A stretch of DNA of 11,212 nt. Origin: CAZVTU01 sp964630295. Its GTDB lineage: Bacteria; Patescibacteriota; Minisyncoccia; Minisyncoccales; RBG-13-42-11. Positions 1 to 7,279 of the stretch are shown piece after piece. The position numbers were made by a program, and so were the translations under genes. Location of the stretch: contig CAZVTU010000017.1 of NCBI GenBank assembly GCA_964630295.1, positions 1 through 11,212 of the forward strand, written 5' to 3'. Numbering within the stretch: position 1 is the stretch's first letter; each line of letters opens with the position of its first letter. The notes under the pieces are model-generated. The model did no database searches. It saw only the letters and a list, made by a program, of their open reading frames with translations, and was not told the origin of the DNA.

Positions 1-2462
1 TTGCTTATGAAGAAGGAACTTCTTTAGGACAGGCAATTATTGCTGATGTGTCTGGTACAACTCTTAATTTTGGTACCGAACAAACCTTTAATTCTGCTCA
101 GACTGAATATATTTCTGTTGCCAACCTAAGCTCTTCTGCCTTCGCTATATCTTATAAAGATGTTGGAGACAGCAATGCTGGTTCTGCTGTTGTTGGAACA
201 GTTTCTGGTACTAATATTACTTTTGGTAGTGAATATGTTTTTAGTTCTGGTGTTAACGGTACAGCTGTTGATGCTTTAAGCTCAAGCTCAATTGTGATTG
301 GTTTTACTAATTCTTCTAACTATATGAAAAACATAATTGGAACTATTTCTGGAACAGCTATTACTTTTGGTTCAGAAACTACTGTTCGTAGTGGTCTTTC
401 CTATAATCCCAGCGTTTCTGCTCTTTCTTCTTCTAGACTTTTCAACTATTATGAGGGAGATTCTAATTATTATGTGGGAAGAGTGGGGGAAGTAGAAGAA
501 ACCACAAGTTTGAATAAAGCATTAATTGTTGAAAATACAGGAGATGTTATTTATAGTAACGACATACTTCCGGATACAAGCGATAGCGGTTCAATAGGAA
601 TTAGTTCTCAATATTGGAATACAATTTATGCTAATACTTATTATGGAAAAAATACTACTATTCAGAGTTTTGATATTGCTGAAGAATATCCAGTAATAGA
701 TGAAACAATCGAAGCTGGTGATATAGTAGCAATAACTCAATCCACTAATAAAGAGGTTTTAAAATTTCTTGAAAGTGTTCATAATTTGAATTCAAGTTCC
801 ACCGGCTGGGTTTTGGAAAAGACAAGCAAACCTTACGATTCAAATTTAATTGGTGTTGTCTCAACAAAACCAGGCATTGCCTTACAAAATTGGGAAAACC
901 CAACAGTTACCTCAACTAGACTTGTAGCTTTAGTTGGTCGAGTGCCAGTAAAGGTGTCCACCGAAAATGGTCCAATTAAAATAGGAGATTATTTAACTTC
1001 TTCTCATCTTCCCGGGGTGGCGATGAAAGCCACTAAGCCAGGAAGAGTCATTGGGATTGCTCTTGAACCGTTTGAAGATGTCAATAATTGTCCAACCACT
1101 ACTGATGAGGTAACTACCTCAACAGTTGCTACTTCAACAATAGATGCCATTTCGACTTCCACAGATAGCATTGCTATCACAACAGATAAAGTTAAAGAAT
1201 GTCAAAATACCACAGAGAAAGAGGTAGGAGAAATAATGGTCTTTATTAATCCTCACTGGTGGATAGGCGCTATCGATGAGTTTGGTTTTCTTAATAATTC
1301 TTTATCTACCAGCACCTCTTCTTCGACAGATGAAGTAAAAGATAGTTTATTTTCTGGACTTTTAGAAATCGTCTGGAATAAAATAACAGGGATATCAAAA
1401 ATGATTGTTAATGGAATTTTGGAAGTGAAAAATGATGTAGTTACTCATGGGGTTTTCAAAGGAATTGTTAAGGTGGCAAAAACGGTTGTCCAAGGAAGGA
1501 CGATTACAATTGAAAATGCGGCTCTAGCTGAAGATTCTCAACTTGAGGTTGCAAGTGAAGATTCAGAAAGTTTGTCTCTGGTTACATATAGTATTATCTC
1601 CCCACGGAAAGAAATAATGCTTTCAGGTAGTGGCAAATTGCAGTTAATTTCAACTTCTACTTCAAAAGTGCAAGCAAAAATTGCTTTTCATCCCTTTTTC
1701 AGTGCTATAATTTCAACCAGCACACCAATCCGAGTTGTGGTTACTCCGACATCTTACATTAACGGCAATCTCTATGTAGCTGAGAAGAATATTTATGGAT
1801 TTACTGTCAAAGAAATTAATTCTCAAGACCCCGGGGCAGAATTTGATTGGATAGTCACAGCCAGATTAACAGATATCAAATCAGTTGAAGAAACACTAAG
1901 TAAAACTGAAAGTCTTGCTAGTCAAGAAGATACGGGTTCAATTCCAATCAATGATTTTCCAGACAGCACTTCTACAGAAACTTCAATCCTTGAACCAGAA
2001 ACTACTATCGATTCTCATCCAGCACCTGAAACAACAGCAAACGAAGCTTACTTTACTTTTGGTTCTACTGATCCTTACGCTACTTTTAGATGCAAACTTA
2101 ATCAGGAAGATTGGGCAACTTGTACTTCTCCAATGATTTATTCTGAATTAATACCAGGAGAATATCAATTTCAGGTTTTTTCTATTGACGCCTACGGTAA
2201 TCAAGATTCCACTCCCGCCAGTTATTCTTGGACGATTGTTGAAAGTCCTACCGAAGCTACAACAACTGAAGCAGCAACAACTGAATCAACAACCACTGAA
2301 ACTATAGTAATAGTAAATGATGCCACTACCACTGATGCTACTGCTACCAATTCGACTTCTCTTGAATCAACAACTACAGAAGTTTCGACAACTACCGAGT
2401 CGGTTGCAACTTCGACTGAGGAAGTAGCTACTAGTAGCGAGGAGAGCGTCACTGGAAATTAA
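1..2462 (+). CDS. Secreted fibre/adhesin-like multidomain protein, 5'-truncated by the window
   Basis: The frame is open from the left edge (first full codon at 3), so the start and any signal peptide lie outside; 819 residues are visible. A GTG at 48 is internal, because the repeat pattern continues upstream of it. Layout by nucleotide: Ser/Gly-rich beta repeats (about 1-480); a tail-fibre-like segment with a Peptidase_G2/intramolecular-chaperone flavour (about 510-1080), including GRVPVKVSTENGPIKIGDYL; a Thr/Ser-rich insert (about 1095-1215); a further beta domain (about 1560-1880) with GFTVKE; and an Ig-like module (about 2040-2240) of the type with two Cys bracketing a short strand (FRCK...WATC), common in large secreted bacterial proteins. 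It ends in a Thr/Glu-rich tail without LPXTG or a membrane anchor. I infer a surface or secreted fibre, possibly for attachment. Domain naming is by resemblance only. It is 37 nt upstream of the Wzy_C gene, which has its own possible promoter. Confidence 0.8.
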   Translation, partial: AYEEGTSLGQAIIADVSGTTLNFGTEQTFNSAQTEYISVANLSSSAFAISYKDVGDSNAGSAVVGTVSGTNITFGSEYVFSSGVNGTAVDALSSSSIVIGFTNSSNYMKNIIGTISGTAITFGSETTVRSGLSYNPSVSALSSSRLFNYYEGDSNYYVGRVGEVEETTSLNKALIVENTGDVIYSNDILPDTSDSGSIGISSQYWNTIYANTYYGKNTTIQSFDIAEEYPVIDETIEAGDIVAITQSTNKEVLKFLESVHNLNSSSTGWVLEKTSKPYDSNLIGVVSTKPGIALQNWENPTVTSTRLVALVGRVPVKVSTENGPIKIGDYLTSSHLPGVAMKATKPGRVIGIALEPFEDVNNCPTTTDEVTTSTVATSTIDAISTSTDSIAITTDKVKECQNTTEKEVGEIMVFINPHWWIGAIDEFGFLNNSLSTSTSSSTDEVKDSLFSGLLEIVWNKITGISKMIVNGILEVKNDVVTHGVFKGIVKVAKTVVQGRTITIENAALAEDSQLEVASEDSESLSLVTYSIISPRKEIMLSGSGKLQLISTSTSKVQAKIAFHPFFSAIISTSTPIRVVVTPTSYINGNLYVAEKNIYGFTVKEINSQDPGAEFDWIVTARLTDIKSVEETLSKTESLASQEDTGSIPINDFPDSTSTETSILEPETTIDSHPAPETTANEAYFTFGSTDPYATFRCKLNQEDWATCTSPMIYSELIPGEYQFQVFSIDAYGNQDSTPASYSWTIVESPTEATTTEAATTESTTTETIVIVNDATTTDATATNSTSLESTTTEVSTTTESVATSTEEVATSSEESVTGN
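48..480 (+). repeat. Tandem protein repeats of about 48-51 residues, propeller-like
   Basis: Within the first CDS a unit recurs starting with V/I-SGT-x-I/L-x-FG-S/T-E and ending with LSSS plus a short hydrophobic strand. Copies start near nt 48, 201 and 345, so the spacing is 153 and 144 nt. The codons before 48 (AYEEGTSLGQAIIAD) match the end of a preceding unit, so the array continues upstream of the window. The pattern of alternating short beta strands suggests a beta-propeller or stacked-sheet fibre. The fold is inferred. Confidence 0.7.
2245..2459 (+). repeat. Low-complexity Thr/Ser/Glu-coding tract at the C-terminus of the fibre protein
   Basis: Codons for Thr, Ser, Glu and Val repeat imperfectly (ACAACTGAA-like units), giving TTTE, TTES and ATSTEE motifs to the stop codon. 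Similar but shorter tracts occur near 1095-1215 and 1960-2040. Such tails are often flexible stalks or sites of O-glycosylation in surface proteins; glycosylation here is inference. A reverse-strand frame is open across the tract only because of codon bias. Confidence 0.75.
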
Positions 2463-2476
2463 TCTGGAATTTAGTT

Positions 2477-2490
2477 TATAATCTGATAAT
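2477..2490 (+). promoter_or_regulatory. Possible -10 elements of a promoter for the Wzy_C/TPR gene
   Basis: A perfect TATAAT lies at 2477-2482 and a GATAAT at 2485-2490, just after the upstream stop codon. No convincing -35 is visible at the right distance. Initiation from either would give a 5' UTR of a few to about ten nucleotides, so the mRNA would be nearly leaderless. No Shine-Dalgarno precedes the ATG at 2500, which fits. AT-richness makes chance -10 matches likely, so confidence is limited. Confidence 0.45.
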
Positions 2491-2499
2491 ATAAAATAT

Positions 2500-4854
2500 A
2501 TGCAGGAACAAACCCAAACTTTAGTTTCCAATTCTTCCGGACAAATTTATGAAAAGATTTCAAAATTTAGTATTTATCTTCTGATATTTTTATTACCGAT
2601 TTTCTTTTTACCTTGGACAACCAACGTTCTTGATTTCAACAAGCAGGCCTTGCTTGTTTTTTTAGTTTTTATTTCTTCAGCTTGCTTAATAATAAAAATA
2701 CTTCTAACGAGAAGATTGGAATTTAATTTTCATTTTCTATCAATTCCGGTATTAAGTTTCTTAGCTGCGGCAGGATTAAGTACCATTTTTTCTCTTTGGA
2801 GTTACGGAAGTTTTTGGGGATGGCCTCTTCAAATTAGCGAAAGTTTTTTAAGTTTATTAGGATTAGTCATATTATTTTTCCTTATAATTAATGTTTTTCA
2901 GAAAAAGAATGAAATTTTAAAACTATTTATCATTTTAGGATTTTCTTCCATTCTGGTTTCTTTATATGGAATTTCGCAATTATTCGGAAAATTTCTGTTT
3001 CCTTTTAATTTTACTCAAAGCACTTCTTTTAATACTATTTCAACTCCTAATAGTTTAAGTATTTTTTTAGCAGGAATTTTGCCTCTTTTAGTAGTTTTAG
3101 TTGTTCTACTTAAAAGATTTTTAAGATTTATCTTTGGATTAGGAGTAATTATTGCTCTTTTTGGTTTAATATTACTAAATTTTAAAGTAAGTTGGTGGAT
3201 AGTTATTTTTAGTATGATTTTACTCTTTGCCTTCTTTACCTACAGAAAAACATCGGAAACTCGTTGGATATTATTACCAATTTTAATTTTAACTTTAGCA
3301 GTAATTTTTGGCGTATTTAGAATAACCATTCCCAATCTTCCAAATGTTCCTATGGAGATTGCGCCTTCTCAGACCGCTAGTTTTAAAATATCAAAAGAAG
3401 TTTTAAGGGAAAGCCCATTTTTTGGTTCAGGCCCAGGAACATTTATCTATGATTATGCTCGTTTTAAATCTCAAAGTTTAAATCAAACTAATTTTTGGAA
3501 CATTAATTTTCAGAATTCAGCCTCAAAAGTACTAAATGTGCTTTCCACTCACGGCGTTTTAGGAATAATCACTTTATTATTTATTCTTGTTGTGATGGGA
3601 TATTTTGGATATTCTTTTATTAAAACGACCGACGAAAATCAACCCTATTTCATCTTGGGATTGGGTATCCTAACTAGTTGGTTAAGTTTTACCTTGGCCA
3701 GTTTTCTATATTCATTTTCTTTATCAATAGAGTTTGTTTGGTGGGTAATAATGGCTGGGTTTATTGCATTAGTTTCTAAAAAAATAAAAAACTATGAACT
3801 TGCGCCATCTTCATTTCTAACACTAATCGTTTCTCTTGTTTTAGTGATTGTTTTCATTTTGGGAATTGGAATTCTCTTCTTAGATAGCCAAAGATATATT
3901 GCTAATGCTAAGTATTCGCAGGGTCTTTTGGAGTTAAATGAAGGAAAAACCGAAGATGCCATCACAAAGATACGTTCGGCGACAAAATTTGACCCCAAAA
4001 CAGATTTTTATTGGCGAAACCTTTCCCAAGTTTATTCTGGAAAAATAAATGAGATACTAAAGAATGAGAAACTTTCTTCAGAAGAGATTAATCAAAAAAT
4101 TCAAGTTTCAATAGCTAATGCGATAAATACAGCTAAAGCGGCAACAGATTTAAATCCAAATAATTTTATGAATTGGACAGTAAGAGGAAAAATTTATAAA
4201 GATATGATGGGTATTACTACTGGAGCAGGGGATTGGGCAATAAAAGCGTATGAAAGGGCAAAGGAACTTCAACCGACTAATCCTGAAATTCCCACTCAGG
4301 AAGGTTTAGTTTATATTAATGAATTTTATACACTATCAAAGCTAAAAGGAAAAGAAAAAGAAAAAAATGAGTATTTAGAAAAAGCCCTGGAAGAATTTAA
4401 AGAAGCAATAGAATTGAAACCTGATTATGCACCAGCTCATTATCAGATAGCAGTCGTTTATCAACTTCAAGGAAAAACAAAAGAAGTTATCGCTAAACTC
4501 GAAGAAACCAAACGTATTGCTCCCTTCGATATAGGATTAGCATTTCAGTTAGGGGTAATCTATTATCGGGAAGGCGATTACAATAACGCAAAAAACGAAT
4601 TTAAACGAGCGATATTGTTGAACCAGAATTATTCAAATGCTAGATATTTCTTAGGTTTAATTTACGACAAAGAAGGTGAAAAAGAAAAAGCCTTAGAGCA
4701 ATTTATAGAAATTCAAAAATTTAATCCCGATAATGAAGAAGTTAAAAAAATCTTAACTAATTTAAAGGAAGGAAAGCCCGCGCTTGAAGGAATTGCTACA
4801 ACAACTCCATCTACAGTTCCTATTTCTGAAAAGAAAACGGAAGAATTACAATAA
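2500..4854 (+). CDS. O-antigen ligase/polymerase-like membrane protein (Wzy_C type) with C-terminal TPR domain
   Basis: This 784-residue protein has two halves. Residues about 22-460 hold roughly ten or more hydrophobic helices with a large non-cytoplasmic loop (about 275-345). That loop contains ESPFFGSGPGTF (304-315) and then NVLSTHGVLGI (346-356), the position of the family's usual H-N-x-x-L...G-x-x-G signature of Wzy_C/WaaL proteins. Residues about 463-757 are TPR-like helix pairs, clearest at 620-655, 677-710 and 711-743, with A/G at the packing positions and P at unit ends (ELKPDYAPAH, KFNPDNEE). Family knowledge says such proteins polymerise or transfer lipid-linked glycans outside the membrane, sometimes to protein. 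The substrate cannot be told here. It is 3 nt from mltG, suggesting an envelope operon. It ends in a Thr/Ser/Pro-rich tail. Confidence 0.85.
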   Translation: MQEQTQTLVSNSSGQIYEKISKFSIYLLIFLLPIFFLPWTTNVLDFNKQALLVFLVFISSACLIIKILLTRRLEFNFHFLSIPVLSFLAAAGLSTIFSLWSYGSFWGWPLQISESFLSLLGLVILFFLIINVFQKKNEILKLFIILGFSSILVSLYGISQLFGKFLFPFNFTQSTSFNTISTPNSLSIFLAGILPLLVVLVVLLKRFLRFIFGLGVIIALFGLILLNFKVSWWIVIFSMILLFAFFTYRKTSETRWILLPILILTLAVIFGVFRITIPNLPNVPMEIAPSQTASFKISKEVLRESPFFGSGPGTFIYDYARFKSQSLNQTNFWNINFQNSASKVLNVLSTHGVLGIITLLFILVVMGYFGYSFIKTTDENQPYFILGLGILTSWLSFTLASFLYSFSLSIEFVWWVIMAGFIALVSKKIKNYELAPSSFLTLIVSLVLVIVFILGIGILFLDSQRYIANAKYSQGLLELNEGKTEDAITKIRSATKFDPKTDFYWRNLSQVYSGKINEILKNEKLSSEEINQKIQVSIANAINTAKAATDLNPNNFMNWTVRGKIYKDMMGITTGAGDWAIKAYERAKELQPTNPEIPTQEGLVYINEFYTLSKLKGKEKEKNEYLEKALEEFKEAIELKPDYAPAHYQIAVVYQLQGKTKEVIAKLEETKRIAPFDIGLAFQLGVIYYREGDYNNAKNEFKRAILLNQNYSNARYFLGLIYDKEGEKEKALEQFIEIQKFNPDNEEVKKILTNLKEGKPALEGIATTTPSTVPISEKKTEELQ

Positions 4855-4857
4855 TAA

Positions 4858-5883
4858 ATGAAAAAAGTTTTTTTAGCATTGATTTTGATAATTGGACTTT
4901 TAATCTCAGTAATTTACCTACCCAAATCTACTACCTCAGAAAAAGAGGTAATTTTTATCATCAAAAAAGGGGAAGGGTCGAAAGAAATTGCTCTTAATTT
5001 GGAAAAAGCTGGTTTAATTAATTTTTCACCAATTTTCCGATTTTATGTTCTAACTACGGGGAAAGCTGGAAAACTTCAAGCTGGAGATTATTTATTGTCT
5101 CCTTCGATGAACATTCCTCAAATTGTTCATAAATTTACGACCGGAGATATAATAAAAGAAAAAATTACTATAATTGAAGGTTGGAATTTAAGAGATATCG
5201 GATTTTATTTTGAGAATAAAGGGATGTTTCAGGCTGAAGAATTATGGGAAGTAGCCGGTTTTCCCGCCGTGGATTTTTCTAAAGTCAGAGATTTACCAAA
5301 GCCAAAAGATTTTTCTTCTGACTATGAATTTTTAAAAGAAAAACCCAAAAATATTAGTTTAGAAGGTTATCTTTTCCCAGATACTTACGAAATAAATAAA
5401 GAAGCGAATATCGAGACAGTTATTAGAAAAATGCTTAGTAATTTTGACAAAAAAATAACACCTGAGTTGAGAACAGAAATTAAAAAACAAGGAAAAACAA
5501 TTTTCGAAATAATTACAATGGCTTCCTTAATTGAAAAAGAAGTTAAAACAAAAGAGGATAAAGAATTGGTCTCTGGGGTTTTATGGAAAAGATTAAAAAC
5601 CGGCATTCCTTTACAGGTTGATGCCACCATTTCTTATATCACCGGAAAGCAAACTACCAAAATTTCCAAAGCAGATACTCTTATTGATTCTCCTTATAAC
5701 ACTTATAAATATTATGGGCTTCCCTTAGGACCGATTTCAAATCCCGGTCTTGAAAGTATTAAAGCTGCGATATATCCTAAAAGTAGCGATTACTGGTATT
5801 ATCTTTCTACACCAGATGGAAAAACTTATTACAGTAAAACCCTAAAAGAGCATAATATTAAAAAGGCTAAATATCTTAAATAA
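4858..5883 (+). CDS. mltG: Endolytic murein transglycosylase MltG (YceG-like)
   Basis: The 341-residue protein has one N-terminal transmembrane helix (about 4-22) and then a LysM-like region (about 30-105, with KKGEGSKEIALNLEKAGLI). The catalytic domain follows (about 165-341). The family signature MASLIEKEV is at 221-229; by comparison with Escherichia coli MltG (ASIVEKE, catalytic E218) the catalytic residue should be E226. Further conserved blocks are VDATISY, the YNTY...GLPLGPISNPG stretch and the terminal EHN. MltG cuts nascent peptidoglycan glycan strands on the outer face of the cytoplasmic membrane and so sets strand length. Length is normal for the family. It starts 3 nt after the preceding stop and ends 6 nt before the DJ-1 gene. 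The only purine-rich upstream motif (GGAAG) is about 14 nt away, so translational coupling is likely. Confidence 0.95.
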   Translation: MKKVFLALILIIGLLISVIYLPKSTTSEKEVIFIIKKGEGSKEIALNLEKAGLINFSPIFRFYVLTTGKAGKLQAGDYLLSPSMNIPQIVHKFTTGDIIKEKITIIEGWNLRDIGFYFENKGMFQAEELWEVAGFPAVDFSKVRDLPKPKDFSSDYEFLKEKPKNISLEGYLFPDTYEINKEANIETVIRKMLSNFDKKITPELRTEIKKQGKTIFEIITMASLIEKEVKTKEDKELVSGVLWKRLKTGIPLQVDATISYITGKQTTKISKADTLIDSPYNTYKYYGLPLGPISNPGLESIKAAIYPKSSDYWYYLSTPDGKTYYSKTLKEHNIKKAKYLK

Positions 5884-5889
5884 ATTTAT

Positions 5890-6618
5890 ATGAATAAGAT
5901 TTTGACTATAGTTGGAATAGTTGTTATACTAATAGTAGTTGGATTTTTCGCTTATCAAACAATTTCTACATTAACCGAAACCCCGCCAGAAGAAATAGCT
6001 ACTCCTATTGGGAAGCTTGAGACTTCGACAGAAGAAGAGATTCCAACTGAAGGCGGGGTTCCCCAGATAACCGTGGAGAAAGCTTTAGCAGAAAAAAATA
6101 TAGTAATGGTAATCGCTTTCAGAGATTTTCGAGACGAGGAATATTTTATTCCTAAAGAAATTTTTTTAGCTGCTGGAGCTAAAGTTAAAACAGCTAGTAA
6201 TCAAAAAGGCACAGCAATTGGAGCAGATGGGGGAGAGGTTCCAGTCGACTTAGTAGTTAGTGAGGTAGATCCGGCTAATTTTGACGCAGTAGTTTTTATT
6301 GGAGGCCCAGGCTGTTTAAAAAATTTAGATAATGGAGTTTCTTATAATCTAATAAAAGAAACCATTTCTCAAGGAAAGATTCTAGGTTCAATTTGTATTT
6401 CCCCAGTTATTTTAGCTAAAGCTGGAGTGTTAGAAGGAAAGAAAGCCACTGTTTGGACTAGTCCTTTAGATAAATCAGCGGTTAAAATTTTGGAGGAAAA
6501 TGGAGCCACCTACCAGGATTCTTCAGTTGTAGTCGATGGAAAAGTTATTACCGCTTCCGGTCCGACAGCAGCTGAGGCTTTTGGGATGAAAGTAGTTGAA
6601 GTATTGACAAATCTTTAA
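5890..6618 (+). CDS. Membrane-anchored DJ-1/PfpI-family protein
   Basis: The 242-residue protein starts with a transmembrane helix or uncleaved signal (about 4-22), then a Pro/Glu/Thr-rich linker (about 28-65), then a DJ-1/PfpI domain (about 69-242). Visible family features are the acidic stretch RDEEYF with E83/E84, the GGPG loop (FIGGPG) and the nucleophile elbow GSICISP with Cys169. The family includes deglycase/glyoxalase-like enzymes, amidotransferase-like proteins, proteases and redox chaperones, so the activity cannot be named. Most relatives are cytoplasmic; here the anchor and linker suggest an extracytoplasmic domain. It is the last gene of the Wzy_C-mltG transcript, and its 3' end overlaps the -35 region of the rplJ promoter. 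No Shine-Dalgarno is visible. Confidence 0.85.
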   Translation: MNKILTIVGIVVILIVVGFFAYQTISTLTETPPEEIATPIGKLETSTEEEIPTEGGVPQITVEKALAEKNIVMVIAFRDFRDEEYFIPKEIFLAAGAKVKTASNQKGTAIGADGGEVPVDLVVSEVDPANFDAVVFIGGPGCLKNLDNGVSYNLIKETISQGKILGSICISPVILAKAGVLEGKKATVWTSPLDKSAVKILEENGATYQDSSVVVDGKVITASGPTAAEAFGMKVVEVLTNL

Positions 6619-6629
6619 ATTGGTATAAT
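6604..6629 (+). promoter_or_regulatory. Promoter of the rplJ-rplL operon, extended -10
   Basis: TATAAT at 6624-6629 is preceded by TG at 6621-6622, forming an extended -10 (TGGTATAAT). A perfect TTGACA lies at 6604-6609, inside the end of the DJ-1 gene, but the spacer to this -10 is only 14 nt; TATAAA at 6629-6634 would give 19 nt. The extended -10 could act alone. Transcription would start around 6636, just before the L10 leader structure. Confidence 0.75.
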
Positions 6630-6640
6630 ATAAAACCACA

Positions 6641-6739
6641 TCCGCAGACAGCGGGCTCATTGCTTAACTAGGTTAAACAATGGTAAGACCCGCCGAGGAT
6701 AAAAAACCTTACAGAGAACTGTTCTCTGGTGTCTGTGGA
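6641..6739 (+). promoter_or_regulatory. Ribosomal protein L10 leader (autoregulatory mRNA structure)
   Basis: The untranslated region before rplJ folds as the known L10 leader, which binds the L10-(L12) stalk complex. P1 pairs 6641-6650 (TCCGCAGACA) with 6730-6739 (TGTCTGTGGA): ten pairs with one G-U. P2 pairs GCGGG 6651-6655 with CCCGC 6689-6693. A hairpin inside it pairs 6659-6668 with 6672-6681, with one mismatch. The conserved GCCGAGG follows at 6692-6698. A third hairpin pairs CAGAGAA 6712-6718 with TTCTCTG 6722-6728. These elements match what I remember of the leader family. Its 3' P1 strand also forms the left arm of the terminator next to it. Confidence 0.9.
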
Positions 6740-6756
6740 TTAACCACAGATTTTTT
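6732..6756 (+). terminator. Intrinsic terminator/attenuator directly before rplJ
   Basis: TCTGTGG (6732-6738) pairs perfectly with CCACAGA (6744-6750) around a 5-nt loop and is followed by six T (6751-6756), then ATT and the rplJ ATG at 6760. The left arm is the 3' strand of leader stem P1, so the two folds exclude each other. This is the arrangement expected of transcription attenuation. The T tract occupies the place where a Shine-Dalgarno would normally be. Confidence 0.8.
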
Positions 6757-6759
6757 ATT

Positions 6760-7272
6760 ATGGCTTTGACGAAACAGCAAAAACAGAAAATACTGGATGA
6801 TTTAAGAGATAAAATTGCTAAACAGAAAGCAATAGTTTTAGTTGGGATTAAAAGTTTAAAAGTTAAAGACCTTTCTGAACTAAGAAAAAGAGTAAAAGCA
6901 ATAAACGGAAATGTCTTAGTAGCTAAGAAAACTTTAGCTGAGATTGCTTTTAAAGAGAAAAATCTGGATTTTGATAAAAATAAATTTAAAGAAGAAATAG
7001 CTTTAGTTTTTAGTTTTCAAGATGAGATAGCACCTGCCAAAATTGTTTATCAATTTTCTAAAGAAAATGAGAACCTAAAAATATTGGGTGGTTATTTAGA
7101 TAATAATTTTGTTACAGCAGAAACAATAATTGAATTAGCAAAATTACCAACCAGAGAAGAGTTATTGGCAAAGCTGGTTGGTACTATATCAAATCCTATT
7201 TCGGGATTTGTTAATGTTTTACAAGGTAATTTAAAAGGTCTGATTTATGCTCTTAGTGCAATTAAAAAATAA
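6760..7272 (+). CDS. rplJ: 50S ribosomal protein L10
   Basis: The 170-residue protein matches L10 along its length. The N-terminal globular domain (about 1-130) contains VLVGIKSLKVKDLSELRKRVKAIN and VAKKTLAEIAF, typical of the part that binds 23S rRNA and L11. The C-terminal helical region (about 131-170) anchors L7/L12 dimers. L10 is the base of the ribosomal stalk that recruits translational GTPases. It starts right after the attenuator with no Shine-Dalgarno, is followed 7 nt later by rplL, and is expected to be controlled by feedback through the L10 leader. The usual rplK-rplA genes are not upstream. Confidence 0.96.
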   Translation: MALTKQQKQKILDDLRDKIAKQKAIVLVGIKSLKVKDLSELRKRVKAINGNVLVAKKTLAEIAFKEKNLDFDKNKFKEEIALVFSFQDEIAPAKIVYQFSKENENLKILGGYLDNNFVTAETIIELAKLPTREELLAKLVGTISNPISGFVNVLQGNLKGLIYALSAIKK

Positions 7273-7279
7273 TTAAATT

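Noticed and set aside
1915..2136. Open frame of 73 codons on the + strand inside the fibre gene
   Set aside because: Out-of-frame shadow of a clear long coding region; Leu/Gln-rich product typical of shifted Ser/Thr/Glu codons.
2222..2452. Open frame on the - strand (Val/Ser-rich, 76 residues)
   Set aside because: It is the antisense of the ACA/ACT/GAA-rich tail of the fibre protein; the codon bias of the repeat keeps it open. No start signal or recognisable features.
2245..2459. Repetitive tract considered as a CRISPR-like array or DNA satellite
   Set aside because: Units are imperfect, codon-phased and lie inside a coding frame without spacers; explained by the Thr/Glu-rich protein tail.
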